DNA of 64,000 bases from Chelydra serpentina (lineage: Eukaryota; Chordata; Testudines; Chelydridae). A program made the position numbers and the translations under genes. The notes beneath the pieces were generated by a model. The model saw only the letters and a program-made list of their open reading frames with translations, did not search any database and had not been told where the DNA came from. The stretch spans positions 29,420,501-29,484,500 of the forward strand of contig JBAIAC010000059.1 of NCBI GenBank assembly GCA_037349315.1. Reading direction: 5' to 3'. Shown here one piece after another: positions 55,601-64,000 of this stretch. The stretch's first letter is position 1; every line of letters starts with the position of its first letter.

Positions 55601-58600
55601 CAAGCCTGCGACAGCTAGAGAGCTGGAAGATGGGGCGGTCAGTGATGAGATGGACCTGCTGGGGCACCATGAGGAGAATCTGGCCGAGAGGCTGAGCAAG
55701 CTGGTCATCGAGAACGAGCTGGAAGATCCAGCCATTATGCAGGCTGTGCAAACCCAGCCTCCAATGCAGGTGAGTGCAGTATTTGTGGGTGGGGGAGGAA
55801 CATGGCTGGAAAGACAGGAGAGCCTTCTCCATGGTAACTCATCATACTCCCTTTTACAGCAGCCAGGAGGCCTCAACTCCAGCATCTGGGATGGATCTGA
55901 AGTTCTGAGGCGCATCCGAGGACCACTTCTCACTCAGGTGTCGTGTCCTGTCTCGTTACTAATCCTGCAAAGGGAGCTCAGAGTCTTTCAACCAGCAGGG
56001 GAGACATTTGTCTTCCACCTCAGGAATCCCTTTCCTGTGCAGAGCAAAAGCTTTTACCATCTCCAGGAGCATAAGATTTGCCAGTTCTGTGTCCTATTGC
56101 ACTGGATCAGGCCACTAGCTCTTTTTGTCTGGTGTCCTGCCTCCTGTTGCTTGGGTGAGGCTGTTTCCTGGGGGTGCTGGTTGCAGATGCATCAGAGAAA
56201 GTTGCAGTTTTCCATAATGTACTTAGCTTATTGTATTGCATCCCATGGCAGGTGGGCGATTCCGTCTTGACTTCTGTGAAAGCCAGCTTAGATCCTGAAG
56301 TATGAGACTTGATTTACTCCAGAAGAGCTGTTTTGCTCTGTAAAGTGACTGTACGATAGCATTGTGGAGGGTGGGCCAGCACTTACCTCTTGCTGACTCG
56401 AGATCAAATGTGATCTGTTCACGAGAAATAGTCTTTTAGCTGCCAGCTCTGCCAATTTCATCTTGGATCTGCGAGCCAAACTGGGTTGTTTCCTGCTTGT
56501 GTGTTATCCCCGATAAGCCTGCCCCATTTAAGAGATGTTACAGGAGTAGTTAAGTTGATGTGAACACCTCAAGATAAAGATTCTGCCATCACAACTTAGC
56601 TAAGAATGCTGCTGCTTGAACCAGAATAGAGTCCAACTAATTTTCTTGCATCTGGGCTGGCTCTGCAGGGCTAGTAGGGCTAAAAAGTAACTAACAATGT
56701 GTGTATTGCCATGAAAGGCAGCAGATGGAACAATAATACGTACCATGCAGCTCTGTTCTCCCTGAGTCTCTCAGCACTTGCAGAGCCTGCTAATGACAGA
56801 TACGGTGATAGAGGTTGTGACTTGTTCTTTGCTTTGCAGTAAATCCGTGGCAGAATCCCAGGTAGAATTCAATTACCTGACTTCCAGCCTAGGGTTTCAT
56901 ACTCTAGGCCAGGACACCTGCCCACTAGATCATAGCTGCAGGTGACATATTGAAGCTTCCCAGAGAGCATTTGCTTTCCTGACCATCCTCCCTCTGTTTC
57001 TCATTAGCCAGATTTCCTTGCTCTAGCTGTGCCATGAGTGCCTCTGTTCTCACCGAGCCCCAGTGAGTGCTGCGCTGTGCCGCTGGTAAACTACACACAA
57101 TTCAAAGTAGCTAACCACTGGCTGTTTTTCCCCCTCCTCCTGTGTGCAGGAGGTGCCCTCGGTGTCTGTGCTGGAATATGCTCTGCCTCAGAGACCTCCG
57201 CAGGGCCAGGAGGATGAGCGGGACCTCTCGGAGCGGGCGCTGCCCAGGCGCTCGTCCTCCCCAGTCATTGGGAGCCCCCCTGTCAGGGCTGTCCCCATCG
57301 GCACCCCACCAAAGCAGACCGCTGTGCCCAACTTCAACCAGCAGGTACCTCTACCCCTCACACTTCTCTGGCAGGAGGTGGATCTGGTCACCATGGTTTC
57401 AGGAGAGGGTAGTGTTTCCTGGAAGGAGCAGGGTAGAAATGAGAAAGGGAGACCTCAGAAGGTGAAGACCCTGAAATTTTTAGGACAGCTTAAGGGAGCC
57501 TGCCACTAGCTTTTGCCACTATACAAATTTTAGAGCAGCAACACATCTGAGTGTGTGCCTGGATGCTGATAGGTGAAGAAGAGATTAATGGTAGGGTGGG
57601 TAGGCTTGTCCTCTTAGCCGCTCTGTCCTTTGTGCCACCCTGTGCCTGGAGCCTGCATGATCCTCCTTCATATGCTGCTTTCACATGCCAGCAATTGGCA
57701 AACGGGGAGGGACGTGGCATTGCTGCCCGAAACCAGATGCTATCCAGCCAGAGTCTCCTCTGGAAGAAACCGTCTGAAGATGCTGCTGCTGCGTGTACTG
57801 GGGGGTTCCCCCTCTACCACAAGATGGGGAATTGGGGTAGGTGGCACATTGTAGGCTGGTCTGACAACTCTGTGGGAGGAGCTGCCTGGCAGATGTTGGC
57901 AAGGAAAGGTGAAGCTTGTTTCTAGGACTGAGACCAGTTCCTTTGTTTTGGTTTTCCCCTCCTGATAGATCCTGTGTCCGAAGCCTGTTCACATCAGGGC
58001 CTCGATGCAACAGCGTTATCCTTCCCCCTACGGCGAGAGGATGTCCCCAAACCAGCTCTGCAATGTCCCGGTACGGAGTGTATCATGCTCTGTGTATTCC
58101 CAACCTGACCCTTCACTCTCTAGGTCCCCTGCCCCCAATAACCATTTCTTCTATCATCCCAAAAGTCCATTCTCCATCAACTTCACCCTTGAGCTTCTCA
58201 GTAATCCTGAAGTCCTTTCCCATAATCATCACACTTGTCCTCTGATCCCTCCTGTGATGCCATTCCCTTCCACAGATCCAGGCTTCTGTGTCTAAACTAA
58301 CTTTTTCTTAAAGGGAAATCATCTGGTGTTAAATGTTCTGACCTCCATGTGTCGGCTAGAGATCCCTCTTTCTGTATCTCAGCACCTCTTTCCTTTTCCC
58401 TGTTCCCCTTAGGCCCGGGTGTATCCCACGTGCTGGAAGCTCATGTGCCTATCTCTTGGCCTCTCTGTTACTGATCTGGGTGTAACTGTGGTCTCTTATT
58501 TTCTCTCTGATCCGAGTGTATCTGGAGCATGCACCTGCTGAATGTCCATGTTGGGTTGATTGGTTCTTTGTTTAGAATTAGTGTTTCCTTTTTGCTCTTC

Positions 58601-61600
58601 CGTTTTCTTTCCCCAGAATTCCTCCCTCCTGGGCCACCCGTTCCCTCCCAGCGTCACTCCTGTTTTCACCCACCTTCAGAGAGCGCAGCTTCTAGGAGGA
58701 GCACAGGTAAAGCTCTGACTATTCCCTCTTGTTCTCCGTCTTTCCTCAACAGCACCTTTTTGTGCGCTGCGTTGTCCTCTGGTGTCTGTGTCCTCTGTTC
58801 TGCCTTCGCATGGCTGTCTCTGTGCTGCTCCTTCTCAGACAGTTGGTGGTGACTCCCATTGCCTGCTCCCCCGGATGACTAGAGCTGTGCCACTCAATCT
58901 TGTCTGTCCCACTCTCTCTGTCACAGTGGTAACGTTTGTGGTGGTCTCTCTCCCCCCACCCCCTTTCACCCCTATCTCTGCAGGCTGGACGAATGTCTCC
59001 CAGCCAGTTTGCTCGTGTCTCTGGACTCGTTGGCAGCCCCCTCACATCCATGAACCCCAAGTTGCTTCAAGGCAGAGTTGGGCAGATGATGTCTCCAGCC
59101 AGTGGGTTCCGTGCCTTTTTTGGGGCGCCACCACCTCCCGCACCACCCCCATCCCAGCAGCAGCACCCACCATGTCCTGGGTCCCATTTGCAGAACCTAA
59201 GGTACGACACTTATCCTCTGTCTCCCATCATTGAGCTCACTGCACCGAGTTTGAGAGTCTCTGTTGACTTTCTCTGGAGATGACAGACCTGAGGTTACAA
59301 CTCTCTTCTCTAGGCCTCACCCACAGATGTTCAGACCAGATACAACTCACCTTCACCCGCAGCATCGGCGGCTCTTACATCAGAGACAGCAACAGAACAG
59401 GAAGTGAGTACTGGATTCACCTGCGTTCGGGTGGTGGGGGGTAATGAACTCCACTGCGGGATGAGAAGATTCACCTGGGTTCTAGTGTCAGAGAAGGAGG
59501 GTATAACACACACACACACCCCTCGGGGGTCTCCTAGGAGTTCATGCTCCCCACAGTCGGGCGTGGCCTCTCGAGCCATCCTGCAGTGCAGGCCATTATC
59601 CATGTGTCCTCTCCACTGTGCCCTTTCTGTATCCTCTGAATTTTTATGGGTCCTCCCACCAGCCAACACCGGAGTCTAAATGGCTCAGCGGGGGACCGAG
59701 CGGGCCAACGGAGCAGCCATCAGGAGCAGCTGCGGAAGGACCCCTATGCCAATCTCATGTTGCAGCGGGAAAAGGACTGGGTATCAAAGATCCAGATGAT
59801 GCAGTTGCAAAGCACTGACCCTTACCTGGATGACTTTTATTATCAGGTAAATGCTTTGCACTAACTAATCGAGCCATCCTGACCTAGGTTCCACCTAGGG
59901 ATGAACTTGGCTGTCCCAGGGGCTGCTGGCCTACTGTGCTAATCACCAGTACCTGCACCCCCCAGGTAAGTGACTGCTGGGAGGGTGGCTGCAGCTGAGT
60001 TCCCAGTATGATGCTGTAACTGTGCTTCAGCACTCATCCTTCACCCCCTACACCTGTCCCACTATACTGCCTGCATCCACTCGGGCAGGCTTGTCAGCCC
60101 CACCAGCCGCAGGACTGTGTGTGTGATGGCACATTGTTTCTGGGGACCAAGATGCCCATGGTGTGTCTGTGCTGGTATCCTAACCAACACCACCTCCTCC
60201 TCCCTTTTGTCTCAGAATTACTTCCAGAAGCTGGAGAAAGTGTCAGCGGCAGAGGAGATGCATGGCGATGGCCCCAAGAAAGAACGTACTAAACTCATCA
60301 CGCCCCAGGTGGCCAAGTTAGAGCATGCCTACAAGCCAGGTAAATGTCCCCTCCCTCAAACCGCATTCTGGGTTGGGAGAGGTGGGGGATGCATGGGCCA
60401 GCAGGGAATTGACAGACCTGTGGTGATGTATTGGTCATGAAATAGCATCTAATTCCCTAGCCATACTGTTCTTTTAATGTTGGAGAATGGTTACCTGTTG
60501 TGGGGATGGGGGCAGAAGAACCGCTGTAGCCTCGCTCTGGAGAGGGCTGACATTGGGGACAGCTACAGGGATTCCTTGTGGAGGACAGGGAGAGATCAGG
60601 GTTCTCTGGGGCATTGGTGCGGAGGCAGGGTGAAGCTGGAGGAGATTGAGTGTAAGATTTCTCTGGGGTGGATAGAGGAGCAGAGGCTTGGGGCGATGAC
60701 TCCATCCACATTGCTATTCCTCTGTCCTTGCAGTGCAGTTTGAGGGCTCGCTGGGGAAGCTCACAGTCTCCAGTGTAAATAACCCCCGGAAAATGATTGA
60801 CGCGGTGGTGACCTCCCGCAGCGAGGACGATGTAAGTAACAGCAGACGTGGCTGCCCTGCACAGCCTGGGCCCTTTCTTTTCACCCGGGGTTCGGTCCTC
60901 CTCTCTCTTCGCTCACTCCACTCCCCGTCCTCTCCTTTCTGACACTGCTTTTTGTTCCGTGCTCCACCTGGGCCCGCCTCGCTCTCTTTCCCTAGGAAAC
61001 GAAGGAGAAGCAGGTTCGAGACAAGAGACGTCAGACCCTCGTCACCATTGAGAAGGTGAGTGTGAGATGAGACCCCCTCCTACCCTTTGCTCCTCAGCAA
61101 GAGTGAACCAGGCCAGTGCTCCAGGGGAGATGCCAAACTCACGTGCAGCAGCCGCCCCTTGGGGCTAGGGACATGTATCCCCAGTAAGCCATGGGGAAAG
61201 CGATCCCTACACCCCCCTTCCCAGATCTCTGTGGTGAGCTGGGCATGCTCCTCATTCTCCAGGCACTGCCTTATTTCTTGCTCTAATGGAAGCTCGTAAT
61301 AAACAATGGAAACACCTTCCCTCTTCATCGCCTGCTTCAGCAGCCAGGCCAAGGAGAGGATGATGGCTTCTCTGGGCTGAAGCACACTGGCAGCTTGCTG
61401 CCGCCTTTGCTGTACCCACTCTGGGGATCGACAGCACTCTCTCTACAGGGCTTGCTGATCCAGCAGCACTCTCTGGTTCCGAGTCCGCCCAGAAGGCAGC
61501 AGCTCCCTGTCCTGACTAGCTGTGGGGGATAGCGGGGGTACCTGTGGCTGGCTCTGATCTGGCTGCGTGTCATGCAGACGTACAGCCTCCTCCTAGATGT

Positions 61601-63224
61601 GGAGGACTACGAGAGGCGCTACCTCCTGAGCCTGGAGGGGGAGCGGCCGGCCCTGATGGAGGAGAGAAAGCAGAAGATCTGTGACATGTATGACAATCTG
61701 AGGGGGAAATCGCCCGGCCAAGAGAGGTGAGGAACGTTAGTGTGCTACAGTGCTCTTGGCGTTGCACAGATCTGTGCCACCCCCAGCCTTGTCTCCCCAC
61801 CCATGTATAGAGAAGGGAGAGGACTGTGGAGTTCTTCCCTCATTTGCTTCGGGATGGGGTGAATGTCTACAGTCCATGCCCCATATCCACGTGTGGTGCA
61901 GCCCCCTTTCTAGTAACGGGCCCACTGAAACAGCAAGGGAACTCTCCTTTGGGTGCTGCCCCCCTTCAGTTGGAAAGGTGGAGTAGGAAGAGACCGAGGC
62001 ACTTGTGGAGGGCAGGGGGCTCGTGCCCAGTTGTGTTGCGGGGCAGGTTCTCTCCCAGGAAACATGGAAGAAACCAGGGAGGGGAACGAGGGGCCTGGGC
62101 TGAGCAGGAAAGTGTGACCAGGGCAGCCCCCAGATCAAGGATTTTATTGCCACCCTCGTCCCTCACGTTCACAGGCCCTGTGGGGCTTGCACCTTTAGTC
62201 CTTGGGGATAGTCAGCAAAGCTTTTGCTGTGCAGAGAAGTTAGACATATATTTCATGGGCATGGTGGGGCAATGCTGCACGGTCCCTGGGTGCAAGGGGG
62301 TAGGTTGGGAGGCAGTGCTGCACGGGCCCTGGGTGCAAAGGGGTGGGGCGGGGGGGGGGGGCAGTGCTCCATGGGCCAGAGGTGCAAGGGGGTTGGGGGC
62401 AGTGCTGCACAGGGCCAGAGATGCGGGGCAGAGGTGGTGGTGCTGCACAGGCCCTGTATGTGGGGGATGGGGGTGGTGCTGCACAGGCCCTGTATGCGGG
62501 GGGTGGGGGTAGTGCTGCGAGCCAGGAGCACAAAGGGGGTGGGGGCAGTTGCGGTGGTGCCCGGGCTGAGTTATAACTCACAGCAAATTCTCCCTGCTTG
62601 ATTGCCTCCCAGCTGTAACTAGCTCTGTAACAGGGCAGTGTAGTTCTGTTCTCATGCCTCCCCACTCCCTTCCAAAAAAACAAAAAGTTTACTTCTGCCC
62701 AAGCCTTGAAAACGTCAGCCCTGTAAATGGTGAGCAGCTAACACATGGGGGGAGGGCTCAGCATGGAAACTGTTATGCGACTTTAGCTAGAGCTGTCATT
62801 GTTGCCCCTGTTATAATAAACTACTGAAAGGAAGCTTGAAGGCATGAAGCAGCATTTTGTGATTTATTTATTTTCCCCATGTGCTTCCCTTCAGGCCAGA
62901 TCAGCGATGCTTTTGGGAAGGTGTCCTTTCTGGCTGGGGAGAGGTCACAATTAAATGCAGGCCCATGTTACAAGGATGTGGGGTCTCCTGTGAGTCCCTT
63001 GCATGCACCCACTGTGAACTAGGGGGTTATTCCTATGATGACAGTCCAAACGTTCTCTTGGCAGGCCAAGTGACGACCACTTTGTGCAAATCATGTGTAT
63101 CCGGAAAGGGAAGCGTATGGTTGCCCGGATCCTGCCCTTTCTGTCCACAGAACAAGCGGCCGACATACTCATGGCAACAGCCAGAAACCTACCCTTCCTG
63201 ATCAAGAAGGATGCTCAGGATGAG
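52377..63224 (+). CDS. PATL1: PATL1, P-body mRNA decapping scaffold (5' part, 15 coding exons)
   Basis: PAT1 homologue 1 promotes mRNA decapping in P-bodies by linking DDX6, the LSM1-7 ring and DCP1/DCP2. Coding exons: 52377-52391, 55157-55268, 55555-55769, 55860-55937, 57150-57344, 57969-58070, 58617-58706, 58984-59201, 59314-59403, 59663-59846, 60216-60339, 60734-60831, 60996-61055, 61578-61726, 63065-63224. Every junction has AG/GT signals and the reading frame joins across all of them with no stop. About 617 residues are present, against roughly 770 in the full family protein, so the last C-terminal exons lie beyond 64,000. The start CTCACCATGT gives MFRYQ, as in mammalian PATL1. The order of segments is the same as in the human protein throughout. 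Confidence 0.95.
52500..53110. repeat. G-rich minisatellite in PATL1 intron 1
   Basis: Imperfect units with GGGGCATGG, GGGCTGGGGT, GTGTGTCTGGGG and TGGGGGGC. The strand is strongly G-skewed. The long open frames on the plus strand follow from the lack of T and A. Confidence 0.6.
53471..53591 (+). mobile_element. hAT-type MITE in PATL1 intron 1
   Basis: Same family as 25748-25870: TAAGGTGACCAGA at the left (one change) and TCTGGTCACCCTA at the right. The flanks TAGGTATA and TAGGAATA match at 7 of 8 positions. 121 bp. Confidence 0.87.
54510..54685 (-). mobile_element. MIR-like CORE-SINE in PATL1 intron 1
   Basis: GTGTGAGGCAGGGCTGTGC, CTATTATCCACTTTGCACAG, AGACTAAGTGACTTGCCCAAG and AGCAGAGCAGGGAAATTGA are reversed MIR-family words. 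Diverged, with no target duplication visible. Confidence 0.6.
57150..59846 (+). other. PATL1: PATL1 coding exons 5-10: proline-rich linker to Pat middle region
   Basis: Exon 5: [19 protein letters not shown] with [19 protein letters not shown]. Exon 6: [16 protein letters not shown]. Exon 7: [13 protein letters not shown]. Exon 8: [19 protein letters not shown] and [20 protein letters not shown], Pro/Gln-rich and probably disordered, the P-body-promoting part. Exon 9: [20 protein letters not shown]. Exon 10: [20 protein letters not shown] and [15 protein letters not shown]. Exon 9 ends in a split codon whose use of a GTGAGT donor is inferred from the joined frame. Confidence 0.92.
60216..63224 (+). 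other. PATL1: PATL1 coding exons 11-15: start of the Pat C-terminal domain
   Basis: Exon 11: [17 protein letters not shown] and [19 protein letters not shown]. Exon 12: [33 protein letters not shown]. Exon 13: [20 protein letters not shown]. Exon 14: [20 protein letters not shown]. Exon 15: [20 protein letters not shown] and [20 protein letters not shown]. The Pat-C alpha-alpha superhelix binds LSM1-7, DCP2 and RNA; its remaining helices are outside the window. The sequence is very conserved, with only a few differences from the mammalian protein. Confidence 0.93.
62262..62545. repeat. minisatellite in PATL1 intron 14
   Basis: Six or seven imperfect units of about 40-55 bp contain GGCAGTGCTGCACGG or GGTGGTGCTGCACAGG, then CCCTGGGTGCAAGGGGGT or CCCTGTATGCGGGGG. 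The last two units are almost identical. The overlapping open frames on both strands (up to 228 codons) are produced by the repeat. Confidence 0.85.
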
Positions 63225-63299
63225 GTAACCAAGGAGGCTGTGGCAAAAAACTTCCCTTTGGGTTTTTGATACAAGTTGTCTCTCTGCATCTCGGAGGCA

Positions 63300-63520
63300 G
63301 CGTTGTCCAATGATCAGAGCAGGGGACTGAGAATCCGAATTCATGCCTTCATTCTCTGGCTCACTGTGTGAACATGGGGAAGTTGCTTTGCATATCTGCA
63401 ACTCCATGAATGGGGGTAATAACTGACTGGTCTCTATGTAGTATTCCTGACCTCATATGGGTTTGTGAGGATTCAATATTTAATGTTTGGGAAAGTGCTT
63501 TGGGATCCTTGGACAGGATG
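63300..63520 (+). mobile_element. diverged MIR-like CORE-SINE
   Basis: TCACTGTGTGAACATGGGG, CAACTCCATGAATGGGGG and GAAAGTGCTTTGGGATCC follow the MIR order. It lies in the intron after PATL1 exon 15. Confidence 0.55.
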
Positions 63521-63690
63521 GTCCAGTTAGATATGCAGATGTCCATTGTGCACCCATTTTCATCAGACACTTAACTCTCCCAGAAATTCTCCCTCTAGAC
63601 TGAAACTGGCCATATTTGCCCAAAGCTAGAAAGTGAAAGCTTGAAGAAAGTTCATTCAGACAGTTAGCCTAAGAAGTAGGGAACGAAATA

Positions 63691-63970
63691 GGCTATGTCT
63701 ATACTAGAAACATTACGGTGACATAGCTGTGGTGTTGTCACTGTAATGTAGATGCTTACTATGGCAACAGAAGGGGTTCTTCTGTCGCTGTAGTTAATCA
63801 GCAAGAACTGAGAGGTAGGAACTGGGTTAATGGAAGAATTCTTCCATTGACCTAGCAGCGCCTACACCAGGGCTTAGATTGGTTTATCAATGTCACACGG
63901 GGCATGACATTTTTCACAGCCCTGAGCAATGTAGTTAAACTGATCTAACTTTGAAGTATAGACCAACCCT
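63691..63970. mobile_element. Harbinger-like MITE in the last visible PATL1 intron
   Basis: GGCTATGTCTATACTAGAAA at the left and, reversed, AGGGTTGGTCTATACTTCAA at the right are imperfect inverted ends. Internal words TTACGGTGACATAGC and GTTGTCACTGTAATG are themselves inverted. 280 bp, no coding capacity. Confidence 0.6.
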
Positions 63971-64000
63971 AATAACTATTTACCTCTTCTTGCTTTAAAG

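Larger units (their letters stand above)
52377..55937 (+). other. PATL1: PATL1 coding exons 1-4: acidic DDX6-binding N-terminus
   Basis: Exon 1 gives MFRYQ. Exon 2 supplies [14 protein letters not shown] and [12 protein letters not shown], the conserved acidic segment that in PAT1 proteins contacts DDX6. Exon 3 opens [16 protein letters not shown] and holds a probable helical stretch [20 protein letters not shown]. Exon 4 gives [19 protein letters not shown], another strongly conserved block. Intron 1 is about 2.77 kb and carries the minisatellite and a MITE; introns 2 and 3 are short. Confidence 0.93.

Noticed and set aside
62240..62683. Open frames up to 228 codons on both strands
   Set aside because: They run through a minisatellite within a PATL1 intron and have no domain.

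Overview
The window looks like turtle genomic DNA (reptile very likely, cryptodiran turtle probable). It carries many CR1 LINEs, a short interspersed element made of a tRNA-like head joined to a CR1-type tail (the arrangement known from turtle SINEs), several families of small PIF/Harbinger and hAT DNA transposons, solo LTRs, and two vertebrate loci: an intact olfactory receptor closest to OR10V1 and the 5' two thirds of PATL1. In mammals OR10V1 lies beside PATL1, so the order here looks like conserved synteny.

Layout. 1-4.5 kb: gene-free repeats with three small hAT-type elements. 4.55-9.53 kb: a PIF/Harbinger transposon still carrying both of its genes, a DDE transposase (+) and a Myb/SANT-like DNA-binding protein (-), with a tRNA-like SINE head and a hairpin-rich MITE inside it. 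10.08-14.05 kb: a second, decayed Harbinger copy with the two genes in the opposite arrangement; its Myb-like gene is broken by a 497-bp hAT element with a perfect 8-bp target duplication. 15.1-16.0 kb: a hAT element with a G-rich minisatellite core. 17.7-18.2 kb: a 5'-truncated OR10V-like pseudogene (+). 19.26-20.07 kb: a solo LTR with a 5-bp target duplication. 22.55-23.50 kb: intact OR10V1-like gene (-). 23.7-36.4 kb: old CR1s, MITEs, SINEs, LTRs and a minisatellite, several inserted into one another. 36.39-41.40 kb: a nearly full-length CR1 whose 5' leader is split by an almost complete antisense RPS3A retrocopy. 41.4-46.7 kb: LTR-like and old CR1/CORE-SINE debris. 46.79-50.82 kb: a second long CR1 that lacks its 3' end. 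51.6-52.4 kb: a CpG-rich promoter. 52.38 kb to the end: PATL1 (+), 15 coding exons, with the C-terminal exons beyond the window.

How it works together. Only OR10V1-like and PATL1 look like functional host genes. OR10V1 would encode a seven-helix odorant receptor; PATL1 encodes the P-body scaffold that links decapping, DDX6 and LSM1-7. Almost everything else is mobile DNA, and its interest lies in the nesting, which gives a relative order of insertion. I found no sign of a new host gene system. Exon boundaries come from splice signals and the known PATL1 family sequence. Transposon boundaries come from target-site duplications and inverted repeats read directly; where only resemblance supports a call, the confidence is low.
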